Made by a program: the position numbers and the translations under genes. 64,000 bases of DNA, from positions 1,137,121,410-1,137,185,409 of the forward strand of contig NC_056726.1 of the NCBI RefSeq assembly GCF_019279795.1, written 5' to 3'. Numbering within the stretch: the first letter of the stretch is position 1; every line of letters starts with the position of its first letter. Source of the DNA: Protopterus annectens (taxonomy: Eukaryota > Chordata > Ceratodontiformes > Protopteridae). The notes under the pieces are model-generated. The model had not been told where the DNA came from. It saw only the letters and a list, made by a program, of their open reading frames with translations, and made no database searches. Shown piece after piece: positions 23,560 to 36,973 of the stretch.

Positions 23560-25260
23560 AGATCGGATCTTAACCCCAGATGACCTACCAACAGATTATA
23601 TCATACTAGCCACAGATGCTCTGGCATATCCAGTATTCATTTTAGTCAATCACTCACTTAAAGAATAATATCTCCCTATACTTTAGAAGAAATTGTACAT
23701 CATCCCACTTCACAAAGGAGGCATCTCCACAAAACTCACAGACTACAGAACCATGCCCATCCTGCCCTCCCATAGCTGAAATATTGGAAAAATCTGTAAA
23801 AGACCAGCTGATAAAATATGTTACTAACAACAACCTTCTATCTCCCACATAGAACATTTTCTTCCCCACTACTGTACCACCACAGCCCTTCAAGACTAAA
23901 ACAACCTTTAATCAGAACTGCAATTCAGGCAGTTTATTCTCAGCCATATTCCTAGATCTTCTGAAACCTTTTGATACAGTCTGTCATGCTAAACTCTTAC
24001 AAAAACTAACCTCTGTAGGACTTAAGCTCTCCTTCTGTCACCTGGTTTAATAGCTATCTGACCAGCAGGTCTTACGCCATAAAATGGCAGAACACTTTCT
24101 CTACTTTACTACCTATCTCTCTTGGAGTTCCACAAGGGACAATACTTGGACCTCTGCGCTTTAACATATTCATTAATGATCTTCACAAAACCATCAGTCA
24201 TGTCACCTTTGTCCAATATGCACATGACTCCATTCTCCACTCATATCTACACAATCAATAATATGAATCAACTACAAAACATAACCCAAAAATCTCTCCC
24301 ATTCATTGAAACATGGCTATCCAACTCACAACTATTCCTGAATTCCCCCAAAGAAACAAATCTCATACAATTCATCCATAATCAACTCCCCCATCAGACA
24401 AAAGATCTTTACTCTAATATCATCCAATAATACAAAAATAGAACAGATATCTTATATAAAACTGTTAGGTGTTATCAGAGATTATTATTTAAAAGTTGAC
24501 TACCTTATATCTACCATACAAAAGAAATAGTTGAATAAACAACAAAAAATGGGCAGTCTTTACAGAATTTTGTATTATCTGACTAACCTCTCATGCAAAT
24601 ATATACTTTCAACCTTTCTGTCATCTATGCTGCACCAGTACTGATCAAACACAAGCATCCCAACTCAACTTTCTGGGGCAGTGCTTGCCCTGCAATACCA
24701 ATCCTAGCTACACCTTCCTTGCTCCCTAACCTTCTGGTAACTAACCACTACACGCAAGCTAATGTAATGGACCGTGCAGTGGTGCAGCAGTTTGCATTGT
24801 TATCTCACAGCAAGAGGTTTTCCAGTTCGATTCTCGGCTGGGGTGCCTTCTGTGCGTCCTCCCTTCATTTCTGTCGGTTTCCTCCAGGTGCTCCGGTTTC
24901 CTCCTACATGACAAAGACATGCACCTGTAGCATTTCTACCTGGGCCTCCACTGAAAATTGGCTCATTTCAAGTCAGACTTTCCTGGTAAACAAATGTTAA
25001 ATAAATAAATACAGACAAACCAATGCCCAGTATTAGCCAGTGTCCTCCAACTGTATACCCCAAATTGACCTCTCTGCTCCAAAAACAAAATGTGCCTTCT
25101 TGTAACTCCGGCAAACAGCCATACAGGAAACTCCATATATTTCTCACATGTTGCCACTCTATGGGACAACTTTCCTCTCCTGCTTAAACAAATTAACACC
25201 ATCCATAAATTCAAGCTCCAACTCAAACAACATCTCTGACACTCTTGGTTCTGTTCCTGT
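23560..25260 (+). pseudogene. CR1/L2-group LINE ORF2 (family A), degenerate
   Basis: Frames in order give NYRPI-like text near 23740, a motif A region near 23950 (FLDLLKPFDTV, with Asp), then SLGVPQGTILGPLRFNIFINDL at 24119-24182 (motif B) and QYAHDSILH at about 24212 (motif C, with the first Asp of YADD as His). A C-terminal piece follows the SINE at 25020-25250 (ATLWDNFPLLLKQ). Many stops; dead copy. Its 3' UTR probably resumes at about 26950 after another LINE insertion. Confidence 0.8.
24765..25015 (+). mobile_element. tRNA-derived SINE
   Basis: A tRNA-like head with an A-box-like agtggtgcagcagtttgc and a B-box-like ccagttcgattctcg, then a conserved body (gtttcctccaggtgctccgg), and a tail gtcagactttcctggtaaac ending in an ATAA run. 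The tail resembles the 3' end of LINE family A (27560-27640), so it was probably mobilised by that LINE. It splits the LINE ORF2 remnant. Confidence 0.85.
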
Positions 25261-25261
25261 C

Positions 25262-26610
25262 TACCACCAGGATAATACCTACCCCCAGAAACTACATACC
25301 TATTAGTCTAACTAATCTAACATGCAAAGGCATAGAACAAACTATCATGTAAATGATCAACAAAGTCATTGATAACCTACAAACACTGGACCCATCCCAG
25401 TTTGGTTTTGTCAAAGGAAGGTCATGTCTACTCAACTTGTAGAGTTTTTGAGAAGGCAACCTAGGCAATGAAGGAAGGGAAAATGGCACATACTGCCTAC
25501 CTAGATCTGGCTAAGGCATTCAGTACAAAACCTCTCACAGGTATTGTGGACAAATGCATTAAACTAGACATAAATCCATGCATACCTCAATGAATTTCCA
25601 GCTGGCTCACAGATGGAACCCAAGAAGTTAGGATTGTTTGGACCACATCCACCAAGAGGCAGATCACCAGAGAGTAACACAGGGCTCCTTGCTAGGCCAA
25701 CTCCTGTTTGTCATCTACCTCTCTGAGGTCAAAGTTAGTGATGGGGGCCTCTGGCTCACCAGGTTTGAAGATGATTGCAAATTGGGAGCTATCTTAAATC
25801 CCCCCCATGACACCAACAACCTGCAAGAAGGTATAATGCAGACAAATGGCTGGTGCCAAAGCAATGGATTAAAACTCAATGCAAAGAAGTGCATTATAGT
25901 GTCTCTTGGGAAAATATCAACCCAGACAAATTACACCATTGACAAGTCACCCCTAAGAGCTGACCCAGTAATTAGTGGGAACATATGTAGACAGTAATCT
26001 GGTCGTTGATCAGTTTGTGTGATTTCTGTGTTTTCCAGCTTATAGGTAAGAGTGCAGAATCCAGGTCAAATGAAGTTAAAGTACCACTCTACTCATCCCT
26101 TATCATACCCAACATTGTGACCAATGCCCCCTTCGGCATGTGCCTGACTTGGCATATGCAATAGCTGGAATGCCCACAGAGGTTTCTTACCAACAGAATC
26201 CAGGGTATTAAGACATTGTCTTGTGCAGATCACCTTAAAGCCTTGTCTCTGTACTATTTTTCCTACAGACTGTTCAGAGGTGATCTGTGCTTAGCATATA
26301 AGGCATAATTTGATGAAGACCAGATAGAGCTCTTAAACATTTGCAAGATGAACAGCACCAGAAATACTAGATCCAATGATTTCAGCTTTACTTGCAGCAT
26401 AAATAGAACATGTTGGTGAGACTGATATGTGTCTCAAAGGACCCCCATGCTCTGGAATAGGACATGTGAATCAGAGTCCATTCCATACCCTATTTAAGCA
26501 TAACCTTGACTAATGGATGGTGATGGGGAATCAGAAATTCACCCTGGATCTGACCCCAGTGTATCTGATAGACAGAGGTAGACAGTAATAATGCCCATAC
26601 TAAAATACCC
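25262..26610 (+). pseudogene. CR1-like LINE (family B), RT to C-terminus
   Basis: Plus-strand pieces: SLTNLTCKGIEQTIM, LDPSQFGFVKGRSCLLNL, AYLDLAKAF (motif A), VTQGSLLGQLLFVIYLSEV (motif B), LTRFEDDCKLG (motif C, with DD), NGLKLNAKKC, then RLFRGDLCLAYKA and the end motif GNQKFTLDLTPVYLIDRGRQ. Frameshifts make it non-functional. The family recurs in this window at 31240, 38480, 47740, 52270, 54140 and 61780, mostly as 3' ends. Confidence 0.85.
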
Positions 26611-26950
26611 ACTCACATAACCTCTAGAAACTTCCTAAATAATATACTCCCTCCTAATAAACACTCATGATACATAGGGATACAACTGGGTTGAATGGTT
26701 ATAGACAGAGACTGAGAGTAAACATTCACTAACATTGGATGGGAAATCGGAAATTCATCCCTGGGCTGGTGCCATTTCTCCTATAGACAGAAAACAACAG
26801 TAAATATTCCCTAAGTAACATACCCCCTACATAACTTTTAGCACCCTCCTAACTAACATAAACCTCCAATTTAGATGCACATGTTGCAAGGGGACACAAT
26901 TGGATGGGCTTGCGCTGCTAGGACTGTAAAGACCCTGGTGGTCATTAACC
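26611..26950 (+). repeat. Tandem-like repeats of a LINE 3' end
   Basis: The block ggaaatcggaaattcatccc ... agacagaa..acagtaa..at is repeated in diverged form after the LINE C-terminus. Each unit repeats the terminal coding motif (GNRKF..DRG) plus about 100-150 bp of 3' UTR. Confidence 0.55.
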
Positions 26951-27640
26951 TAGTATATATGCTATGAACTTATAAACCACATGAAACCCTAACTACCACC
27001 TTATGCTTTTTCCAACATATCTTACCCTTTCATTCCCCTACCTCACTGCACCTAAGATAAATAACTCTTCTTAGTTCTTCTCTGAATTGCCCTTACACAG
27101 CCATGGTCTAGGTCTCTGTAGTACTCACCTAGAGGCTAAAAATACCTCTAAGCATCTCTTTCATCATCCCTCTGCTCCCATCCTCTATCATGCCTGATTA
27201 TCTCTCATTATCAAGTCATATTTTAGGAATATTGCCACAATTGGACACATTTCATACTCTCTATGCAAAACTCCCACCCATCCTCTAACTAACCCTAAAT
27301 AGAACACACAGATTATAGTTCCCTCAAACAAAGATTGTAACTATTCTGCATATATCCTGAAGTATCAGTTTAATGCCTGTATTACTTTAACCATTGCTTA
27401 GTTACTGTTACATGACTTTTGTTATCTATTGTCTGTTTTACATTAACATCTACTTCACTAACCACATTTGTAATCTGTGGTCATGCAATATTATTCTATC
27501 AGTTGATTTTCTATATATAATTACTATGTATAGTAACAGAGCTTTTCTCCTGGGCCTCTGGCAAAAAGGAGACATTGCATTGACCAATCAGATTATCCTG
27601 GTCAAATGATACAAATGAATAAATAAATAAATATTTATAT
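26951..27640 (+). mobile_element. 3' UTR and tail of LINE family A
   Basis: The 240 bp before the tail match 28940-29215 closely (gcctgtattactttaaccat, ttatctattgtctgttttac). The end reads gattatcctggtcaaatgat then an (ATAA) run, the same kind of tail as the SINE at 24765-25015. Confidence 0.75.
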
Positions 27641-27794
27641 CATAATGCAGTCCAAATGGCAATGCTGTTTTTCTACTGATGAATCTCCATGGAAGTATGT
27701 AATTCAAAGGAGGAAAGGGAGTATTACAATACATTTATAAGTTCAAAGATTAGTACTAAGCTAACTGCCCTTGCAAGCCATCTTAAGCCAAGCC

Positions 27795-27875
27795 AATTAT
27801 CCCTTGTAAGACTCAAACCCTACACCTTGTGTTTGTAAGGAAAACACCTTAACCATTAGGCCACTCTCCCTTGAA
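27795..27875 (-). mobile_element. tRNA-derived SINE head
   Basis: On the minus strand: tggcctaatggttaaggtgt (A-box region) and tagggtttgagtctt (B-box region), 73 bp in all. A close relative is at 36430-36505. It lacks a CCA end or a clean cloverleaf acceptor, and the repetition argues for a SINE, not a tRNA gene. Confidence 0.65.
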
Positions 27876-27954
27876 ATGGTACCTTTTTGACTATGCTGGA
27901 AGGAAAGAGGTGAGATGTGATGAATGAAGTCCTGAGGGCCTTAAAATAATTATT

Positions 27955-28185
27955 GAATGATGTTGTTGTTGTTGTTGTGTCTTTCGGCTTTTCCTGGTTA
28001 GGGGTCGCCACAGCGGAACTCCGGTCCGCTAATGATTGGCAGTAGATTTTTACATTCCGAGTTGCCAGCCCTGATGCACAATCTTCAACGAAGGTATGTC
28101 CATTCATGCATGTCTCCACACAGAAGACGCTCTAGCTAAGAATCAAATGGAACAACAACTTACTAGGAGGCGACAGCGCTAATAT
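27955..28185 (-). mobile_element. RTE-like LINE 3' end
   Basis: A (GTT)n run then cttttcctggttaggggtcg. Its complement (gacccctaaccaggaaaagc, then an A-rich simple tail) is the same kind of terminus as the plus-strand RTE remnant that ends at 34690. Confidence 0.6.
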
Positions 28186-28939
28186 TGAATGATAAGGAAT
28201 TTAATCCCTGAAGTAATATGTTTTTGCCTATTGCATATAATAATACTAACATACCATGAGAGTTGGGGGGGGGGGTTATGGTCTATAATGACTGAAAGAC
28301 AAGGCTAATATACTGGTAGCTGCTTGACATGTGCTGACATGTGGCAGACGTGGAAGAAAATTAGATAAAAGCTGGGATTTTACATGGGCGTTGAAAGGAT
28401 GTTGAGTACTGCAAGAGTTTGTGGTCTAAATGGATAGGTTACTACCTACATTAATAGTGTTACTGATGAAAGTTAAAGGTGAACAACCAATGATAAAGAG
28501 ATAGTGAGGATGGCATTTAAAATGCTGAGAGAGAAGTGAGAGGTAAGGGAGTAGACACAATGAAACAAAGATGTACCACAGCCATAGAGGTAAAAATAGG
28601 TGATAAAAAATTTAGACTGGTTACCAAGATATGTCAAAATTTCTAATTCATTTAGAATGTGCAAATGGTTGCACAAATGTTTTATACCTCAGAAAGGTTG
28701 TAAAGGATCTTACTAATTGCAGAACAGCATGCTCGGCTTGTAATAGAGGGGCTTATCGATGATTGCTATTTACCTTTCAGTCTTAACAGAAAATTAATAT
28801 AAGCAGATTAAAGTTGCAAAATGCTGTTGTAAAAATGCTTTGCAAAGCAATCATGATTACTAAGTCACTAATTCTTTTAGAATATGACAGATTAACAGAA
28901 CTGACAAAACAATAAGCACAGTCTACAGTTCCCTGTAAC
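28186..28939. other. No gene seen
   Basis: Unremarkable A/T-rich sequence with an 11-base G run at about 28265-28276. Confidence 0.5.
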
Positions 28940-29220
28940 TATGCTGTATATATCCTGAATTATACTTTTAATGCCTGTATTACTTTCACCATTGCTTCGC
29001 TACTGTCAGTTTTGTTATCTATTGTCTGTTTTACATTAGCATCTACGTTTCTAACCATATTTGCAATCTGTCGTCATGCAATATTATTCTACCAATTGCT
29101 ATTCTACATATATTTACTATGTGTAATAACAAAGCTTTTCTCCCTGGTCCACCACTGAAAAGCTAACATTGCATTAATCCAGTCAGATTATCCTGGTCAA
29201 CAAATGCACTGAAAAAACAA
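28940..29220 (+). mobile_element. Solo 3' end of LINE family A
   Basis: About 270 bp similar to 27350-27610, ending ttatcctggtcaacaaatgc. A 5'-truncated copy without coding sequence. Confidence 0.75.
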
Positions 29221-29659
29221 TGACTAAGCAGCTGAAATTCAAAATGGAGCCAAAATTGGTGTAGTAATAAGTATTGTTGATAAGAAGGAGAAGGAAGGCA
29301 GAGTTGCATAAATTTGAATTTAGATGGTTGCTATGATACATGAATATGGGATCATTGTAATATAATCTGGAACAAAATTATCCTTGGCGTGCATGGTAAT
29401 ATGTAATTCTGCTTTATTTGAGAAACCACTGCTGATACTATATAGCTTTTGTCAACCTTGTAAAGGAGTAATTACTGTAGACTATAGATTGATTGCAGCA
29501 AGGCTGAGTACCCAGACTAGGCACATTAAAAGAAAAAACTGAAAGATGAAATTACTGCCTTCAGAAATGTCACATGGAATATGCCTGCCTGTTGGATGGG
29601 TGAAATTTGATTGAGGCTGACCAGACATGATATTAATGGATAAGAATCATGAACTGAAC

Positions 29660-31239
<1,580 letters not shown>

Positions 31240-31710
31240 ATTTGATTGTAAAGAAAGGGATTGTCTAGATCTAGGGATATCATTGTCCCACTTTACTCAC
31301 TTCTTATTAGGCCAATCATTAAATATAATGCCACTTTTTGAATGTATCTGTCCAAACTCAAGCAACAACTGGAATGCCCACACTGTCACCTTACTAAAGG
31401 GATACAAGGCTTAAAAACATATCCTACATGGACCAACTCAAAGCCCTGTCACTAAACTCAGTATCCATCAGACTACTAAGAAGTGGCAAGTGTCTGGCAT
31501 GCAAGGAATCCTCCAATCCAAGATTGATGGATTTACTGCTCATCAGCAAGTCAAACAGCATCAGAAATATTCAGTCAAGGGATCTAAACATCTTCTGCAG
31601 CATCAACAGAGCAGTTTGAAGGGACAGGTATATCTAGCAGAGGATACAGCTGCTTTGGAACATACTTCCCATCAACATAAAACAAAGGTCATCCCTGGCC
31701 ATCATCATCA
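31240..31710 (+). pseudogene. CR1-like LINE (family B) C-terminal fragment
   Basis: Frame pieces YMDQLKALSLNSVSIRLL and SNSIRNIQSRDLNIFCSINR correspond to DHLKALSLYYFSYRLF and STRNTRSNDFSFTCSINR of the copy at 26220-26410. 5'-truncated and degenerate. Confidence 0.8.
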
Positions 31711-32345
31711 TCCACCTCCTTTTTCCCATTTTCTGCATGGGGCAGGTGTGTTGTGTCACTTGTCACCATCTTGTCACCATCTCTCTCTATTCAACGTCAC
31801 TCTTCTTCCTTCTTTGACACTCATGCCTGACTGTCACAAGTCTTTTCTCACACAAACCGTCCATCTCTTTACTGGATATCCTTGTTTCCTCCTGCTTCTT
31901 CCAGTCTGTCCCAAATCTTCTTCATTGGATTGTCTTCTGCTTTACTACACATGTGCCCATACCACCGTAATCTGTTCTCTTTAACCTTTTCTGAAATTGG
32001 AGTTACTATGGTTTCTGCTCTTACTTACTCATTTCTTCATCTGTCCCATGCATCCTACCACCTTTCTCAAGCATTTCATCTCCATCACCTCTAGCTTCCT
32101 CAACTGCTCTGCCTTTACTGCCCAGGTTTCTGTACTATACAGTATCATTGGTAATACCACTGATTTATATAACTTACTTTACAGCTTCCTTGGCATTTTT
32201 CTGTCATACACTATCTCTCACACTTTATGCAAGTTGACTGCAGCCCCTATGCTTTGACTTCCTCATTCAGACTTTTCTTCTCCTCAACCCAGATACTTGA
32301 AGCTGTTAACTTGTTTCACTATTTTCCCTTCTATCTCACTTATCA
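31711..32345 (-). pseudogene. RTE-like LINE C-terminal region and 3' end
   Basis: The complement encodes broken text of an RTE-type C-terminal domain (KYLG-like start near 32300, then MTEKCQGS and VWAHV-type sequence). It ends near 31711 in (ATG)-rich sequence (complement of atcatcatcatccacctcct). A different subfamily from the one at 34103. Confidence 0.6.
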
Positions 32346-33598
32346 ACTTCTGATTTCACCATTTGCTGCCACTACAATCAGTGACCACTGGTGACTTCAA
32401 ATCAAAGAGGAGGGGGCTGCAGGAGACAGTTGAATGGGTGGGGCCAACATGAAGGGGTGTGGCCAACTAGAAAAGGACAGAGCTAGGCTCAAATCCACAA
32501 AAAACTATGACTTTAATTAAATACGCTGTCCTGAGTGCCAAACTATCATCATGGGAGTCCAATCAAGTCAAAATGAAGTGTAGAAGAAAAAAAATATTTC
32601 AGTGCATTGGCTGCATGACAGCTTACTTAATATCTAGATGGAAACAAAAAGGTTATGAGGCATGAAAAAATAAATTACTTTTTAAATACATTACTGGAAT
32701 GCCAGTCAAAATCAAGTATAAGAAAAACAACTCAACTCAAACCACTTCTTCTTGCACTGCAGTTCTAATTATAATTTATATTCAGCTTGATAAAAGTACC
32801 AAGTAACATGCTCAAAGTAGCAATCTCTTTGATACCCCACTTGTAAACATTTTACTTATCCAAAAAAGACTTGCTGCCTGAAAACTACTACCTACTTGTT
32901 TCATGGAAAACATGATCAAAGTAAAAGAATGATCAGCAAACAAGAAACAAGCTCAAGATAAATTGCTTAAAGAATTACTCCACAGATTATGGACCACACA
33001 TGATAGATTGTCATTCTATTTAGTTTACAGGTAAAGCCTGCAAAGATGACTGCAAGTCTGCAACAGATATAATGAGCTTCTGAAAATACTATAATCCTGT
33101 CCTTTATTACAAATACTGCTGTATGCATTTCAATACCTAAGGCTTATACGTTCTGTAGGTATATAAATATTCTCTGCATGACAACAACAAAAAGGCTTTC
33201 AATGTTGGTAATTCTTTAACAGTATGCTTATTACAGCTTACTTGTATCTTACAATCTTAGACAAACTTACCTGATGGTCATTAAAGCATTGCTACTTAAA
33301 CACAGAGCAATAGGCATTGCAACAACATACATTTTCTGAATAATAAGAAGCAAAAATCAACAGTATAAAAATATGACAGAAAACCAGAACATTATGCAAA
33401 ATCAAGGACAGATGAAAAGCCACTGTAGTACTTGTGTCTACCTTGGATGGGGGGATACTCTGCACACTTACACTGCATAACTGCTCCTTGCCTTGCTTGG
33501 ACACATCCAGAGTCACTATATGGGACAGTGGGGTGCAACAAGTATGTCACAATTTGAAATGTCTCTGGCTGACAGTGATGGCACTGACACATTTGTTA

Positions 33599-34098
33599 TA
33601 CCTCTCAACCTCGGTGCAAGAAATCTGGACAAAGCCATACATAGAAGTGGGACAAAGGCCCAAAAATAAGGACAATTTTTAAATATTGCTCTTATAAACT
33701 TGGAAAGATAATAGAATAGTAGGTCTTGCATTTGTATGAATTTTCTGAAGGGTATGAAATCTGAAACTCAAATGTCTGTCATTATTTTCTAACTTCAGTC
33801 TTTAATGATTTGCCACTAATTTGCCAGAAAACCACAATTTTATAAAAACTGGACCAAAAATGCAATGCAAAAATATAAAATGACCACACAATACAGCTGT
33901 CAAAGAAGGGGCACTTTTTTAATATTAATACTGTTAAGTTGAGCAGCTGAAATAAAAGTAATCTATAACTCTGATCATTACAATTATTTATTAATTATAA
34001 ACCCTCCATGTTTTCTTCCAAAATTACCATTTTGCGGAGGGATTATTAGGGGGAGAGCAACAATTTCAGCCAAAGTCGGGGACAGTTAAGAGGTTTGG
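33599..34098 (+). repeat. ACCTCTCAAC-ended repeat inside copy 2
   Basis: Starts tacctctcaacctcg and ends ggacagttaagaggt. The interior shares gtctgtcattat, ccagaaaaccacaa and acaatttttaaatattgctc with the related pieces at 34672-34972 and 36522-36800. Confidence 0.6.
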
Positions 34099-34690
34099 AT
34101 AAGTGATTTATCAGAGTAATGGCGAGTATGGAAGAGAGGTGAAGAAGAGGGTACAGGCAGGGTGGAGAAGAGTGTCAGGAGTGATTTATGACAGAAGAAG
34201 AGTACCAGTGAGAGTGAAAGGGAAGGTCTACAAGAGGGTAGTGAGACCAGCTATGTTATATGGGTTGGAGACAGTGGCATTGACAAAAAGACAGGAGTCA
34301 GAGCTGGATGTGTCAGAGTTAAAGATATTAAGATTTGCACTGGGTGTGACGAGGGTAGACAGGATTAGGAATAACTATGTTAGAGGGTCAGCTCAGGTTG
34401 GACGGTTTGGAGACAATGCCAGAGAGGCTAGATTGCATTGGTTTGCACATGTGCTGAGGAGGGATGCTGGGTATATTGGGAAAAGGATGCTAAGGATGAA
34501 GTTGCCAGGTAAGAGGAAAAAAAGAAGGCCTAAGATAAGGTTTATGGAATGTGGTGAGAGAGGACATGCAGATGGTTGGTGTGACAGAACAAGATGTAGA
34601 GGACAGGAAGAAATGGAAACAGGTGATCCATTGTGGTGACTCCTAAATGGGAAAAGCCAAAAGAAGAAGAAGACCTCGCAGCCTCTTAAC
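34086..34690 (+). pseudogene. RTE-like LINE C-terminal fragment
   Basis: Frame 34103-34639 (178 codons) encodes the region after the RT of RTE-type LINEs: KVYKRVVRPAMLYGLET, ELDVSELKILRFALGVTR, DRIRNNYVRGSAQVGRFGD, LHWFAHVLRRD and PGKRKKRRPKIRF, all in family order. It ends with ggaaaagccaaaagaagaag, a typical terminus. The frame is still open, so it is fairly young, but the copy lacks EN and RT. Confidence 0.85.
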
Positions 34691-34972
34691 ACAGGAAATC
34701 TATACAATGCCAAGTGTATTGGGGGAACATACAGACAGTACTAAAATTGCTCTTGTATAAATTTAGACAGTTGATAGAATAACAGGTCTTGCTTAAGCAT
34801 GTATTTTTCTGAAGGGTATGAAGTCTGAAACTCAATGTCTGTCATTATTTAGTGGCTTCATTCCTAAATGATTTGACAGAAAGCCACAAATTTTATATGG
34901 AACAAACCAAAAATAAGAAGCAAAAATCTATTCATTTTTGAAAATCTGGACAATTGAGAGGTATAGTTCAGC
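34672..34972 (+). repeat. ACCTCTCAAC-ended repeat, second unit
   Basis: From gcagcctcttaacac to caattgagaggtatag. Shares aacaggtcttgc, ctgaagggtatgaagtctga and gtctgtcattatttagtg with the other units. Confidence 0.6.
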
Positions 34973-36065
34973 TGGTGCAGTCTTTGAGTTTGCCACCCCT
35001 CACAAAATCATGGCCAAATAGGGCCATCCCTTGCAGCCATTCCAATGTCCCATTACTTGGTTGCTTCACCCCATTTACCATAAACACTGTAATGTGCATA
35101 CTGCTTTACTTCTATGATGATTTTAATTTCATTTATAAGTTTTATTTTACATTTTACAACACAAACACTAATAGACATGGGCTAAACAAAGCAATGCATT
35201 CTCATAATGAAAATAGACTTAGCATTAACACTTCTCTGCCCTTGAAACTCACATTCATTGAAACAGCATTTAAACCCACATTCAAAGAAAATACATCTGG
35301 CCAGTGGTAGATAAAGATTAACTTTGGGCTGTTTTCATATCATAGGCCCCTTGCACACAAAACATACATGTGTTCTTTGATACACTTTCCTGATTGTATT
35401 AAATGATATTACTTGCATAATACAGTACAGTTGTTAGAGGGCATTTTAAATTTATTGCTTTGAAGATTTTTCTAGTAAACAATGAAACAAAACACATGCA
35501 ACAATAATGACAAAACTGCCCAATTCACAACATTTCCATCCTAAAAGTCTACTCAAACTTCTACAATTCACCAGTATCAGTAAATATGCACAATCTCTGC
35601 AGAAGTTAAAGTCAATTAAATAATTCCACATTAAAGAGATCTGTAACTAATGAAGAGGTTGCTGCTAGCAAACAACTTTATATTTCATTGTTTCATCTAC
35701 AAATAAAGTGCCTGCTGCCCTTGAGGAATAAATTGCCTATGTTACCTAAAAATAAATGATACACTAGTAATATTGCAATAGAGAATGGATGGCAAACTGA
35801 TAACAGGTCCATGGTTAGTAGGTATCTCCACCAAAAAGGACATTCTCAGAACTGTAGCATCCACCACCCGTTAAAAGTACAACACAGTACAGTATCAACA
35901 ATGCATCTACATACTGTGGGAGTAGAACCCACACCATTCTGTATTGAAAGCAAACATGCTATCTGTTGTGCTATTAAGAATGCAAGGAGATTGAGCATAA
36001 GCAGCACTAAACTTCTCTTCCCCTGAAGCTCTTAGCTTCTTGTAAAATCCACTCAATACTCAACT

Positions 36066-36420
36066 GTATCTCTCAACTTTGCAGTACATGAGCACAAGAA
36101 ATCTGGAAAAAGACAAAATGTATTTGGGGGGACAAACCCAGGGACACATTTTAAACATTGCTTGCACAATCTTGGGAAGTTGCTAGAATGAAATGATGTG
36201 CTACCACCTTGCAATTCACTGCCAAGTCTTGAACCCAGGACTGTATGTACTACAGTCAGTGCAACATACCACTATTCCAAATCAGCTGTTTTTTGAAAGA
36301 CAATAAGACTGAAAATTAAATGGCTATCCTTTAGAGAATTCAGTTCTCAACCTCTTAGCACAAAACACCTGGAAAAAAACAATAATGGGAGGAATATAGC
36401 ACACAAACATATTCAGTGAA
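36066..36420 (+). repeat. Diverged ACCTCTCAAC-type repeat pieces
   Basis: Contains tatctctcaactttgcag and, at 36345, tctcaacctcttagcaca, each followed by aaatctggaaaa or acctggaaaa. A tRNA-like B-box complement (gtcttgaacccaggactg) lies between them. Confidence 0.45.
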
Positions 36421-36429
36421 TTCAGTTAT

Positions 36430-36505
36430 TACCCCATGTGAGAATCAAACTCTGCACCTTGTGTCTGTAAGGTAAACACTTTAACCATTATGCCATCCTC
36501 CTACC
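36430..36505 (-). mobile_element. tRNA-derived SINE head
   Basis: The complement reads tggcataatggttaaagtgt and agagtttgattctc, matching the head at 27795-27875. Embedded among short repeats. Confidence 0.65.
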
Positions 36506-36521
36506 CCATCACTATCACTAT

Positions 36522-36800
36522 AGCTCTCAACCTCTTAGCACAAAAAAAAACTGGATAAAGCCAATAATGGGGGATTACAGCCCCAAAAATAGAGACAAAT
36601 TTCAAATATTGATCTTATAAACTTAGAAAATTGCTAGAATAAAAGTTTTTGTGTTAACATGTACTTTCTGAAGAATATGAAGTCTGAAATTCAAATGTCT
36701 GTCATTACTTAGTGAATTCAAAATCCAGAAAACCACAGATTTTATGAGGAACAGAACAGAACAAAAATATGAGGCAAAAATCTAAACACTTTTCACAAGT
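36522..36800 (+). repeat. ACCTCTCAAC-ended repeat, further unit
   Basis: From tagctctcaacctcttag through gatcttataaacttagaaaa and tctgtcattacttagtgaat to caaaaatctaaacactttt. The right terminus is not clear. Confidence 0.55.
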
Positions 36801-36894
36801 GGTGGTGGGTAGGGAATTCAGGCTCTTGCTACCTGCACCCAAGGTATAGGGTTTGAGCCTACACTCTAGCTAACAGTTATTAACTGGGGCATTT

Positions 36895-36897
<3 letters not shown>

Positions 36898-36968
<71 letters not shown>
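36898..36968. repeat. (CA)n microsatellite
   Basis: Pure CA tract. It is followed by two near-identical short blocks (aaatcctgcctaac at 36989 and 37019). Confidence 0.96.

Positions 36969-36973
<5 letters not shown>

Larger units (their letters stand above)
32346..36060 (+). mobile_element. Long non-coding repeat family, copy 2
   Basis: Matches the minus strand of 12700-15160 over about 2.5 kb, for example ggtgacttcaaatcaaag (32390) and cctggatgtgtc-type sequence near 33500. It then continues to 36060, where it matches the third copy (61210-61540: gcagaggttgccactaggag versus gaagaggttgctgctagcaa). An RTE LINE fragment (34086-34690) and ACCTCTCAAC-ended repeats interrupt it. No frame long enough to be a transposase. 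Confidence 0.7.

Noticed and set aside
26611..26950. CRISPR-like spaced repeats
   Set aside because: The repeats are diverged LINE 3' ends in a vertebrate-type genome, without uniform unit or spacer length.
36430..36505. Possible tRNA gene on the minus strand
   Set aside because: A- and B-box-like words are present, but a diverged twin exists at 27795-27875 and the acceptor stem does not close, so a SINE head is more likely.
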